Shown here: one piece after another, positions 8,516 to 16,808 of the stretch
How positions within the stretch are numbered: the first letter of the stretch is position 1
Layout: each line of letters opens with the position of its first letter
From: Paenilisteria rustica
Lineage (GTDB): Bacteria; Bacillota; Bacilli; Lactobacillales; Listeriaceae
Reading direction: 5' to 3'
Length of the DNA: 64,000 nt
Assembly (NCBI RefSeq): GCF_013820765.1
Contig: NZ_JABJVM010000004.1
Coordinates: 62,001 to 126,000 of the forward strand
Notes under the pieces: generated by a model
Database searches by the model: none
Told to the model about the DNA's origin: nothing
The model's input: the letters and a program-made list of their open reading frames with translations, nothing else
Position numbers and translations under genes: made by a program

Positions 8516-10732
8516 TTACTCCACGTTCGTTTCCGCAAAAGAACCGTGATAAATCTGTTCCCCGCTATCCACCGTGATCGTATCCCCCGTCTGTAAGCGA
8601 GCTAATTGCCCTTTACTATTCAGGTTGAAGCGGCTATAAATTTTAAAATGGCCATCCTGTTCAATTTGTCCGGCACCTGAGCTTTGTGGCGTAATCACGC
8701 GTTGCGGGACCCCGTTGACTATCAGACGCAAGGTTTGCGAGCCCGGCAATGTTTGTCCCGTGATGTAGTCCGTACGCGCTTGTACCGGATCGAGTGTGGT
8801 TGGTCGGCGGGCGTCTTGTACGATTTGTCTGGTGATCAGATGTTCCGCGGTATTTGGGCCAAAATCGACTTGGATTTTATCGCCGCCACGAATGGGACGA
8901 TTCGATAACCCATAGGACGTCACCAGCTTCCGCGCAGGTACCGTGTAATAGCCTTGGGCATCGGTATCGACTTCGCGTTGCACAATGCCATTCACGAGCA
9001 CACGTACACGAGTTCGACCATCGATAACACGCCCGCTAATGGCTTGAAGTCCAGTTGTCACTGGGTTTAATTGCGGTGGAATACCGTCGACGATCGCCGC
9101 ATGAACAGGAACGCCTTCTGTGCCCGTTGGATCACTAATGGTGACCACATATGGCGTCCCAACAGGATACATGCCGATTGTTACATCAAAAGCCCCCGTG
9201 TCATCCGCCACGACTTGGTAGGTTTTCCCGTCGATAGCCACTTGGACATGGTAATGTGGACTCGTTTTCCCGTGCAGCGTATCTTGTAGCTCCGATACGG
9301 GCGTTAACGTTGGTGGTTTAGGAATATCCAACACGTGAACCTTGGTCTGCACTTGATAACCAGGAATCACTTCACTTGTCAACGTGGTCATCCCGCCTTT
9401 CGTCGCTTCAATCGGAATACTCGTCTGCGTGGGTTTCGTACTTGTTAGAATCGCAGGGCTACTTGTCACCGTATTCCTTTGTTTCGCGAAGGGTACGTTG
9501 ACATATTTGTCTATTAACAAATCTCCGTAGCTATCTGTTTCCAAGGGCACGCCATTGTAAGTCCACGTCATCGGCAATATGGTGCGCTCACCAATGGCTA
9601 ATTCCGTTGTCTCGGTCGGCAATTGGGCGGCATACTGATTCGGTTGTCCTGGAATAAAATTGCCATCCCAGATGACATTTTGTAATGCAGGTAAGGCGTT
9701 AATCGAATCGGTTGACGTAAACCAATTATTCGTGAGATCCAAGTGTGTCAAATGAGCTAACGGCGCTAAGAAGCTTGCATCTTGTAATCCTTGATTCTGG
9801 ATGCGGAGGGACTCTAAGTTGGACAATGTCAAGATAGGACTGAAATCTAATGGTTGGTTCGTATGGTACAGCGAGAGTGATTTTAATCGAGTTAAATGAC
9901 GTAACGCCGAGATATCGGTTAGCGAATCATTTTCCTTAAATCTGCCCCCTAAATCTAGTGTTTCTAGTGCTGTATTCCCAGCTAAGAAATTCAAGTCAGC
10001 CATGTTATAGGGGTCCTTTACAGTGAGTTCCCGTAATTCGGTTAAGGAAGCAAAGGAAGGATACAGCTGGCGAGTTCCAGGGATAGGACCTAATTCCAAG
10101 GTCTCCAAGTGATGTAACTGGAGGATACGTGTCAAATTATCTCCTTTATAACCTTTATCCGTTGATATGAATTGACGCAAATTGACTGCATATTCTAAGC
10201 CGGTGGTATCATCAATCCCTCTGTATAGATTCAACGAAGTAAGTGAGGCCATCATTGATTGCGTCACTGGAGTCCCTTCTTTCAGATGTAGGGCATACGT
10301 GATGTAATCGTGCAGGTCACTATCAGGTATTGTCACCACCGGATCTTCCGCGGTTTTTGTAGGAGGTGCTTCCACCTGCTTCTCTGTTTTTGGTTCTGGT
10401 GGGGATGATTTCTCTGCTTGGCGTGGTACTTCTGTGTTTGTTTCTGCCGCTACGACAGGAGAGGTCGGTGCTACGATGCTGTTTTTTTCTTCTGTGGCAC
10501 TTTCATCCTTGGCTGTTGAGATTTCTGCGGTTGCAGGTGCTGTTGTTTCTTCTGAATCTGGTGTTTCAGTTGACTCCGTTGTCACCGAGTCGTTTGGTGT
10601 TGAAGTTTCAGGATTCTCTTGTTCCTCCGTTGTTGGCACATCTGTCGGTGCCGCTGTTTCTTCGGATGCCCAGGTCATACTGGGGATAATCAAGGCGGTG
10701 ATTAATACGGTGATACCTAGTTTCTTCTTCAT
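8516..10732 (-). CDS. Secreted internalin-like leucine-rich-repeat protein
   Basis: 738 residues. Signal peptide 1-22 (cleavage after MTWA). Residues 23-125 are a Thr/Glu/Pro/Ser-rich linker. An internalin-type cap (VTQSMMASLTSLNLYRGIDD, then GLEYAVNLRQF) leads into irregular leucine-rich repeats to about residue 350 (for example FSPILTLSNLESLRIQ, LTHLDLTNNWF). An Ig-like inter-repeat region and three bacterial-Ig-like modules (from about 475, repeating the theme V-x-V-D-G/N-G-x-x-x-x-V-x-x-D-x-x-G-x-F/Y) complete it. There is no LPXTG, GW or other anchor at the C-terminus (ends FAETNVE), so it is predicted to be released or loosely held. The 21-bp gap to the upstream beta-helix gene indicates one operon. 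Adhesion to a host or matrix ligand is inference from the family. Confidence 0.85.
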   Translation of the reverse strand: MKKKLGITVLITALIIPSMTWASEETAAPTDVPTTEEQENPETSTPNDSVTTESTETPDSEETTAPATAEISTAKDESATEEKNSIVAPTSPVVAAETNTEVPRQAEKSSPPEPKTEKQVEAPPTKTAEDPVVTIPDSDLHDYITYALHLKEGTPVTQSMMASLTSLNLYRGIDDTTGLEYAVNLRQFISTDKGYKGDNLTRILQLHHLETLELGPIPGTRQLYPSFASLTELRELTVKDPYNMADLNFLAGNTALETLDLGGRFKENDSLTDISALRHLTRLKSLSLYHTNQPLDFSPILTLSNLESLRIQNQGLQDASFLAPLAHLTHLDLTNNWFTSTDSINALPALQNVIWDGNFIPGQPNQYAAQLPTETTELAIGERTILPMTWTYNGVPLETDSYGDLLIDKYVNVPFAKQRNTVTSSPAILTSTKPTQTSIPIEATKGGMTTLTSEVIPGYQVQTKVHVLDIPKPPTLTPVSELQDTLHGKTSPHYHVQVAIDGKTYQVVADDTGAFDVTIGMYPVGTPYVVTISDPTGTEGVPVHAAIVDGIPPQLNPVTTGLQAISGRVIDGRTRVRVLVNGIVQREVDTDAQGYYTVPARKLVTSYGLSNRPIRGGDKIQVDFGPNTAEHLITRQIVQDARRPTTLDPVQARTDYITGQTLPGSQTLRLIVNGVPQRVITPQSSGAGQIEQDGHFKIYSRFNLNSKGQLARLQTGDTITVDSGEQIYHGSFAETNVE

Positions 10733-10753
10733 CTGTTTCTCTCCTCATCTTCT

Positions 10754-12580
10754 CTATTTTTCGTTCGTCAGTAGGGGTTTCCCGCTCTCCATTTCATAAT
10801 AGGAGCGTTCGTCTGGTAACAGGTTAGGTTCCTTTTCTAAATAATCCCAAGCTGGCATGCTCTCCAATGGCTGCGTTAGGATGGTAGGTAGTGTATCGGT
10901 TTGGAGCGCATTGGACGCGCTCTCGGCTTCTTGCAAAATCGCTTGGAAAGAAGCACCAACTCCTAGTATATTGTCTCGCACATTCGTACCTGCATCCGTG
11001 GGTTTATCTGGGATGGCGTAAACATTCGAGTCTTCCCCATTATTATGCGAGCCTCGAATACCAATATCTGCAGTTTTACCTGTTCCTGTATTATCTATCA
11101 TGCCTGAGATCTTATTCCCCGACATATTGGTTTTTTTATTGGAACTCATGAAAACAAGGCCATTCATCTCGGAATTGGTCAAAATATTATTGACAATGTT
11201 CGCTGCTTTCGTCACATGAATACTAATCCCGCCGCGAGAAGGGATGGTGGTTTTAATGGCATTGACATGATTATTATCAATGGTAAGCCCTTCTAAAAAG
11301 CCAAGAGTATTTGGATTCTGTAACAAATCCTGATACTTGGTTCCTGTTGCCACAATCCCGCGTTCCGATGTTAGCTTGTTCGTCTGGTAGATTGTGCCAT
11401 CTGAGTCTTGGTTAATAAAATTGTCCTTAATAAGAATTTTTTTTGGTGGATAGGCGGCAATTAGATTTTCCGTTCCCTCCTCTGGATAATCCATTCCACC
11501 GACGACAATCGGGAATCGCACCCCTAACAGCCGGTTATTTTTGAAATTAATATCATAGCCTGAATGGGTGTCGAGTCCTTCCCACGTCGGGATGTTCATA
11601 ATAGTACTATTCGTTACGGTGTCATGTTGACTGCGATAATAGCCTTGCGTATACGTTGCATTACTCTGTGCGGCCTTTCCTTCTGTCGTCGTTGGGAATC
11701 GACTCGGGTCATCCTCCGCCAATTGATCCGCATCGGTGGTTCCTTTCTTCCAGCTAAACGCCATGCCATAAGCTTGTTGTCCAGAAACCCCGACACCATC
11801 CACGAATGTCCAATTGACATCTACGTTATTTGCAGAATACCCTGCAATCCCTGCGTAGCCGAGGTTTTCCAGTCGGTTCGTTTCTTTTCCTGCTACTGTA
11901 GGGCTTCCTTTGATTTTGATATTATCCACAAACTCCATATAAATCCCTGCCCCACCCATATTCCGAATCGTCATATCTTGAATGGTCACATCATGCTTGC
12001 GTCCCCAACCGACATAATATTTGGGAGAAGTAGGACTGGTTGGATCAGGTAGCTTGGTTAAGGGATGCAACACAATCCCACGTTGATAGATATCCAATTG
12101 TTTACTAGCGGGATCCCACTGGCCGTCCAAGGTCAGTTTCTGAATCGTCGTTGGTGCCTCTTTTGTTCCACTAGCCGCGGTGAGCATCGCCTTTTCTTCC
12201 GGTTTTGTTTGTGGCGCCAACTGGATGGTAGTGAGATTGTTCCCGTCGTCGGTCGTTCCCTCTAGGATAAGCGATTTGTTGACGTTTAATCGATGGGCTA
12301 GCGTATAAGTGCCTGGAGACAAATGGACGCGTGTATAGCCGTTTTCCGTTGCAATGTCCATGCTCCCATCTACCGCTATCGATAGGGCCTCTGGACTCAA
12401 ATCTTCTGGACTAGCATGGTTTATTTTATCAATAATGTAGGTCCTTTCAAGTGTATCTCCGGTGTAGTAGGTAATTGTTGCGGGTTCTGCTGCATAAACT
12501 GGTGTGCTAGAGAGCATGACGCCAAGAGAAATGGCGCAACCTCCCATTATGTAGATTCTCCATTTAAGTATGTGTGGCAT
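10754..12580 (-). CDS. Secreted right-handed parallel beta-helix protein
   Basis: 608 residues from the ATG at 12580, which follows AAGGGAG with 7-nt spacing; the longer frame from 12598 would place that site inside the gene. Signal peptide cleaves after PVYA (about residue 30). The body shows repeated PbH1-type strands (DVTIQDMTIRNMGGAGIYME, IKNNRLLGV-like, NVNAIKTTIPSRGGISIHVT, NIVNNILTNSEMNGLVF), the fold of pectate lyases and related polysaccharide-active proteins (PF13229 class). Catalytic residues cannot be assigned by eye. No cell-wall anchor. Co-transcribed with the internalin-like gene, so the two may act on the same surface or matrix. Confidence 0.82.
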   Translation of the reverse strand: MPHILKWRIYIMGGCAISLGVMLSSTPVYAAEPATITYYTGDTLERTYIIDKINHASPEDLSPEALSIAVDGSMDIATENGYTRVHLSPGTYTLAHRLNVNKSLILEGTTDDGNNLTTIQLAPQTKPEEKAMLTAASGTKEAPTTIQKLTLDGQWDPASKQLDIYQRGIVLHPLTKLPDPTSPTSPKYYVGWGRKHDVTIQDMTIRNMGGAGIYMEFVDNIKIKGSPTVAGKETNRLENLGYAGIAGYSANNVDVNWTFVDGVGVSGQQAYGMAFSWKKGTTDADQLAEDDPSRFPTTTEGKAAQSNATYTQGYYRSQHDTVTNSTIMNIPTWEGLDTHSGYDINFKNNRLLGVRFPIVVGGMDYPEEGTENLIAAYPPKKILIKDNFINQDSDGTIYQTNKLTSERGIVATGTKYQDLLQNPNTLGFLEGLTIDNNHVNAIKTTIPSRGGISIHVTKAANIVNNILTNSEMNGLVFMSSNKKTNMSGNKISGMIDNTGTGKTADIGIRGSHNNGEDSNVYAIPDKPTDAGTNVRDNILGVGASFQAILQEAESASNALQTDTLPTILTQPLESMPAWDYLEKEPNLLPDERSYYEMESGKPLLTNEK

Positions 12581-13002
12581 ATGACTGCTCCCTTTCATCT
12601 GTTATTCTCTTGTAGTGAACACCATTATACTCCTTTCTATAAAGTAGACGAAACAGCCAGTATAGCAGATTCGAGGAGGACTTTTTTTGACCGGTACGCC
12701 TTTTTCCCCTTATTTTATGATGATTTTGTGACAATTAATGAATCTATATTTTTAAGGAACTTTACATATCGTTTTTTGCGCCATGCATGCATAATTGTGT
12801 AAATTATATCAAATGTAGAAAAGTACGCTAAGGTTCTTCAAGATAAATGAAAATACTATAGCAGATTGAAAGATAAGTGAACTAATTTCATAATTCAAAA
12901 GTGTTGCGGCACAGTGCCTTTCAGAACGTCAAAAAGGGCTACCTCCCCATGTCACTTATATAAATACCATAAAATAATTAATGTAAGGTTTTCAAATCTC
13001 AT

Positions 13003-13152
13003 TGCCTGAGCTATTTCGAAATAAAATGGGGTATTATTCCTCCGAAAACAAAAGCGGAGTTATGAAATTGGTTCAATAATTATCGCTATCAATGGAATCT
13101 CAAAAAGACGGCTCCTGTACAATACAGAAACCATCTTCTAGCAAGTGCTTAA
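13003..13152 (+). pseudogene. IS3-family (IS150-like) transposase C-terminal remnant
   Basis: In frame from 13072 the plus strand reads FNNYRYQWNLKKTAPVQYRN followed by HLLASA and a stop at 13150-13152. This is the conserved end of IS3-family OrfB transposases (typically YNxxRYQxxLKKMTPVQYRxH). In the same frame upstream a TGA interrupts at 13063, after CLSYFEIKWGIIPPKTKAEL. The DDE domain and the rest of the element are gone. It is the only transposase trace in the window and lies beside the secreted-protein operon. Confidence 0.75.
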
Positions 13153-13255
13153 TTCTTTTTTACAAATGTCCTTTACATAGGTACCACTTTACTTTTCATA
13201 ATTGACTATTCTATCCTTTTAAAATTTGTCTCCCTACGAACTTGCTTTCTACATA

Positions 13256-13289
13256 GAAACAAGCCTCATCGTCTTATTTGGCTTGTTTC
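13256..13289 (-). terminator. Putative terminator of ADP-ribosylglycohydrolase gene
   Basis: Inverted repeat GAAACAAGCC/GGCTTGTTTC around a 14-nt loop, 60 bp after the stop. Only a short U-run follows, so it is a weaker candidate. A related hairpin (GAACAAGCCA/TGGCTTGTTC) lies on the other side of the gene at 14264-14295. Confidence 0.45.
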
Positions 13290-13348
13290 CACTTCTTATT
13301 CTTTGCAACTCATAACGGAGTCAATTACTACTTTGATGGATGACATTT

Positions 13349-14167
13349 TCAAAACAAAGTTCTTTCTATCTTTTCTTTTCCTCGCAAGGCCTCTATCCAT
13401 TCCCTAGGTATCCCTTCCCATCCATATATAATACCAGCAAGACCACCTGTGACAGCTGCAACAGTGTCAGTATCTTTACCAAGATTCACTGCTTTTAAGA
13501 CGGCGTCACGGTAATTATTCGTATGCAGCAGAGACCAAATTGCCGCTTCTAATGTGTGTACTACGTAACCGGTTGATTGTATTTCAGTTTCATCTAATGT
13601 CTGAATGTATGCCAATCTCTCGTAAGGAGTTTCAAATCTTATCGCACTTATTATTTCCTGTAAAGCATCACCTTTTATAAGCTTTCTTGCTATATCCACA
13701 TATAAGACACAGCCATACGTCGAAGTATCATGCGCATGTGTTATGGCAGAAATCTTCTCAATATCCGCTCTACTGGCATCAACAAATGCTACTGGTAAGA
13801 TTCTCATAAGCGATCCATTACCATTGGACCTTTCAGCATTCTCACCATATCCTTGTTTAATTGCAGCATACGTTGTTATTCCGTAGTCAAATACTATGCC
13901 GTCGACCGTATATTGACCATCAAAGATCCAGTTCTGAAACCTAGTATACATATCATGCACATCAATACTACCGCATCTCTTAATAGAATCACAAGTTGCA
14001 ATAGTCAAACTTGTATCGTCCGACCACGTTCCCCGAGGCTGACTGTGCACTCCAAAACCTAGCATTTCAGTAACTCTAAACGTACCTCTATTTTTAAATT
14101 CTACTGGTACACCCAGAGCATCACCAATAGCAAGGCCAAATATAGCAGCTCTTAATTTATCCTTCAT
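13349..14167 (-). CDS. ADP-ribosylglycohydrolase family protein
   Basis: 272 residues covering the whole DraG/ARH fold. Metal-binding motifs are visible: GLAIGDALGVPVEF near the start, TWSDDTSLTIATCDS (the SDDT/S motif, about 47-55), NGNGSLMRILPVAF, and LGKDTDTVAAVTGGLAG near the C-terminus (the DTD pair that binds the second Mg2+). Such enzymes remove ADP-ribose from proteins, nucleic acids or small molecules. No partner ADP-ribosyltransferase is visible nearby. Flanked by similar hairpins and by the IS remnant, it belongs to the accessory block. Substrate unknown. Confidence 0.88.
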   Translation of the reverse strand: MKDKLRAAIFGLAIGDALGVPVEFKNRGTFRVTEMLGFGVHSQPRGTWSDDTSLTIATCDSIKRCGSIDVHDMYTRFQNWIFDGQYTVDGIVFDYGITTYAAIKQGYGENAERSNGNGSLMRILPVAFVDASRADIEKISAITHAHDTSTYGCVLYVDIARKLIKGDALQEIISAIRFETPYERLAYIQTLDETEIQSTGYVVHTLEAAIWSLLHTNNYRDAVLKAVNLGKDTDTVAAVTGGLAGIIYGWEGIPREWIEALRGKEKIERTLF

Positions 14168-14263
14168 TCAGATTCTCCTCGATTCTATAAAGAATACTTC
14201 TTTCAATGGCACTAGCTCAGACTTATCTCTGGTGGGCTCTCATACACTGAGAGAAGGTAAGTA

Positions 14264-14295
14264 GAACAAGCCAAATCTTCTGAGCTGGCTTGTTC
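14264..14295 (-). terminator. Putative terminator of DUF4822 lipoprotein gene
   Basis: Stem GAACAAGCCA/TGGCTTGTTC, 12-nt loop, about 28 bp after the lipoprotein stop; T-run on the minus strand is poor. Its arms nearly match those of the hairpin at 13256-13289. Confidence 0.45.
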
Positions 14296-14322
14296 CGATT
14301 TCTTGCTATAGTTCATTTCAAA

Positions 14323-15285
14323 TTAATGGGTGAAAGCAATTTTACTTGCTAAATCACCAGAGTAGGGCTCATGCGAAACGTAGACAGTAATATCTTTTCC
14401 TGCTGCATCTTTCCCAGTCCTTTTATAAGTAAATTTCTTGTTGTTAAGCTCTGTTAACTCCAATGGTGCTGCATAGTTTTTCCCCAGAGAGACGTGAAAA
14501 CGCATTTTATTGTTATTCACCACATCGAAATAGCCGTAGTCTCCCGAAGTTGCTCCGGTTTCAGTATTAAAGAATTCGTATTTATTCGTTTTATTATCAT
14601 ATTTTGCAATACTAATGAAATTCTTATTGAATGCTGTCACGTCATTTCCTTGTTCATCCATCACAACCGTACCATGCCATAATGTATTAGCAAGGATATC
14701 TCTTCCTGGTTTGCTAGTATCGATATCGCCAGTAGATTTTGTTAAAGTCGGTGCAGGATTGGTAAACTTGAGGTCACCACTATACGGAACATGTTCCACT
14801 GAAACCTGAATATCTTTTCCATCTGCATCTTTACCAGTGCGTTCGTAAACAAATTTATCATTTTGCAAAGTTACTAAATCAACCACCACATTATAATTTT
14901 TCGTTGTTGATGATAAAACTCGTTTTGCGCCATCTTGTGTAACGAAATAATAACCTTCGTCACCACGCGCTTTTCCTTCTTTATCAAAAAATTCATATCT
15001 AGCCGTTACATTATCATACTTAGCGAGCCCAATGAAGTCTTGGTTGTATTGTGTTACGTCATTCCCTTTGTCATCGGTTACTTTTGTACCTTGCCAGTTG
15101 GTGCTGCTTAAAACGTCTTGTGTATCTTTGTTTTTAGCTGCTGTATCTTTTTTATTGCTCGTTTCTGTTGTTTTAGCTTTGTCGTTATCTTTTGCAGTAT
15201 CATTATTATCACCGCAAGCCGCTAATACAGTTGTTGATAATGCTGTTACTGCCAAAATTGTAGCTAATTTCTTATTAAATTTCAT
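14323..15285 (-). CDS. Lipoprotein with two DUF4822 domains
   Basis: 320 residues. Lipoprotein signal with lipobox LAAC (Cys about 24), then a Lys/Asp/Thr-rich linker to residue 55. Two homologous domains follow, about 60-175 and 195-315; each starts with L-(S/A)-(S/N)-T-x-W-x-G-T and ends with a HxPYSGDL motif, the pattern of DUF4822 (PF16103). The internal duplication shares blocks such as FVYERTGKDADGKDI and FTYKRTGKDAAGKDI. It should sit on the outer face of the membrane. Function unknown; DUF4822 proteins are common in Listeria and enterococci. RBS GAGGAGG. Monocistronic, with an extended -10 promoter (TGTTATAAT, minus strand, 15477-15469). Confidence 0.85.
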   Translation of the reverse strand: MKFNKKLATILAVTALSTTVLAACGDNNDTAKDNDKAKTTETSNKKDTAAKNKDTQDVLSSTNWQGTKVTDDKGNDVTQYNQDFIGLAKYDNVTARYEFFDKEGKARGDEGYYFVTQDGAKRVLSSTTKNYNVVVDLVTLQNDKFVYERTGKDADGKDIQVSVEHVPYSGDLKFTNPAPTLTKSTGDIDTSKPGRDILANTLWHGTVVMDEQGNDVTAFNKNFISIAKYDNKTNKYEFFNTETGATSGDYGYFDVVNNNKMRFHVSLGKNYAAPLELTELNNKKFTYKRTGKDAAGKDITVYVSHEPYSGDLASKIAFTH

Positions 15286-16035
15286 TTTATTATCCTCCTC
15301 TTTTATCTCATGCTTGATATTAATTCGAACACTTCTGCACTAAGGAATCCACCCATACCATTTCCATTTCTCACTATTTTTCATGTCTTATCGCTCCGCT
15401 TTCGAATCTTTTTTCTCTATGTTCTACTAACATCTGCTGTTATAAAAGTCCCGTGCTTCTTATTCCTCATTATAACATTCGTATCTAAGGAAAAAAGTGA
15501 CGATTCCATGAACCTTTTTTCTTGCCCAATTTCTCACTAGAATCCAAATAAAGATATAATAACTATTTTAAAAACAGTTATTACACCCTTATATATCAAC
15601 ACTTACAAAATATTTACCTTCTCTGTCTTCTATATGTATATCCTATTTATTCATAACAAAAAAATCAGAAAAAGATGCTACCCAGTAACATTTCCACCTG
15701 ATTTACCTATTATTCCCTGTATAGTGAAATACGATTTCTCAGGTCCTTTTTGCTTTTCGGAGGATTCAAGCATAACGACCCACCAATCTCTAGAATCCTA
15801 CTTCACTCCAACTCTAAAGAAAAAAACGAACGGTGTCTCCCGCTCAGTTTTATTTTATTAATCAGATGAATAGGAACGACAGTGAGTATACAAATTCATG
15901 CGTTACATCACGTTTCCCGCCTTCGGATCCAGCTTCAAGAGCCAGCCTCTCGGAAATTTCGTGGCCTCCGCAAAAGTCAAAAGAGGACTTTCACTGCGCC
16001 CTCTAACAATTTCTGTCGAGGCTAAACGGGCTCTT
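15286..16035. other. Long intergenic region upstream of the lipoprotein gene
   Basis: 750 bp with no convincing gene. It contains the lipoprotein promoter (extended -10 at 15469-15477), an AT-rich stretch, and at 15940-16030 imperfect nested inverted repeats (AGCCTC...GAGGCT outside, AAAGTC...GACTTT inside) immediately after the response regulator stop. These may act as the terminator of that gene or be part of a dispersed repeat. Plus-strand frames here (for example 15634-15861) lack ribosome sites. Confidence 0.5.
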
Positions 16036-16719
16036 TCAGCTTTTCATTTTAAACCCAATCCCCCAAACCGTCTCCACAAACTCTCGGTCTGGCGCTACTT
16101 TCCCTAACTTCCCGCGAATATTACTCATATGTACATTCACCGTGTTCTCATCAATGAACTCCGTCTCGCCCCATACCGACGAAAAAATATTCTCCTTCGT
16201 GAAAACCTTGTTCGGATTACTAAGCAACAATTTTAAAATTCCAAACTCACGGGCGGTCAAACGAATATCCACACCATCAACCTGCGCACTATAACGATCC
16301 TCTGACAAAGATAACCCATTCCAAACTAACGTATCCGGGACGTCAGCCGCAGTACTCCCTTTTCGCAATTGAACTTCCACACGTGCCAATAACTCCTCAA
16401 TATCAAATGGTTTCGTCATGTAATCACTGGCTCCCAATTTCAACAAATCCACTTTATCCATCACCGTATTTTTAGCCGAAATCACGATAATCGCCGCTGC
16501 TTGTTTCGCTGTAATTTCTTCCACCAACTCCTCACCAGTCATTCCAGGCAACATCAAATCGCACAGCAGCAAGTCAAACGCCTCACTGTTCCAATATAAT
16601 TTTGCCTCTGTGCCGGAAAATGCTTGCGTTACGGTATAGCCCTCGCGCGTCAACACGTCTGAAATCAGATGGTTAATATCATTGTCGTCCTCTGCAATCA
16701 AAATTTTTCCTAAACTCAT
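16036..16719 (-). CDS. OmpR/PhoB family response regulator
   Basis: 227 residues from the ATG at 16719 (AAGGAG upstream; the longer frame would add a non-conserved leader). Receiver domain with acidic pocket E10/D11, phosphoacceptor Asp about 54 (LLLCDLMLPGM) and Lys about 103 (MTKPFDIEELLARV). C-terminal winged helix (LTAREFGILKLLLSNPNKVF, then NTVNVHMSNIRGKLG and VWGIGFKM). No kinase lies next to it. The unpaired histidine kinase of the ABC operon at 5523-6407 on the same strand is the obvious candidate partner (inference). Confidence 0.9.
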   Translation of the reverse strand: MSLGKILIAEDDNDINHLISDVLTREGYTVTQAFSGTEAKLYWNSEAFDLLLCDLMLPGMTGEELVEEITAKQAAAIIVISAKNTVMDKVDLLKLGASDYMTKPFDIEELLARVEVQLRKGSTAADVPDTLVWNGLSLSEDRYSAQVDGVDIRLTAREFGILKLLLSNPNKVFTKENIFSSVWGETEFIDENTVNVHMSNIRGKLGKVAPDREFVETVWGIGFKMKS

Positions 16720-16768
16720 GAACCCACGCTCCTTCTTGTCCATCTTCTCACAATTAGTTAAAAATCGC

Positions 16769-16804
16769 AAAAAAAGATAGCAATCAAAGACCGCTACCTT
16801 TTTC
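16769..16804 (-). terminator. Terminator of esterase gene
   Basis: On the minus strand AAAAAGGTAGC, 11-nt loop, GCTATCTTTTTTT: a 6-bp core with one G-U pair extended by A-T pairs and followed by a T-run. Confidence 0.75.
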
Positions 16805-16808
16805 TAAC

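Larger units (their letters stand above)
12581..13348. other. Gene-poor gap with IS remnant
   Basis: 768 bp without an intact gene. AT-rich upstream region of the beta-helix operon (12600-12850), then unassigned sequence, then an IS3-type transposase fragment (13003-13152), then an inverted repeat downstream of the ADP-ribosylglycohydrolase gene. Confidence 0.6.

Noticed and set aside
10366-10799. Plus-strand frames over the start of the LRR gene
   Set aside because: Shadow frames of the Thr/Glu/Pro-rich linker; hydrophobic composition is a reflection of the repeats.
15634-15861. 75-codon plus-strand frame in the gap upstream of the lipoprotein
   Set aside because: No ribosome site, no recognisable domain, AT-rich composition.
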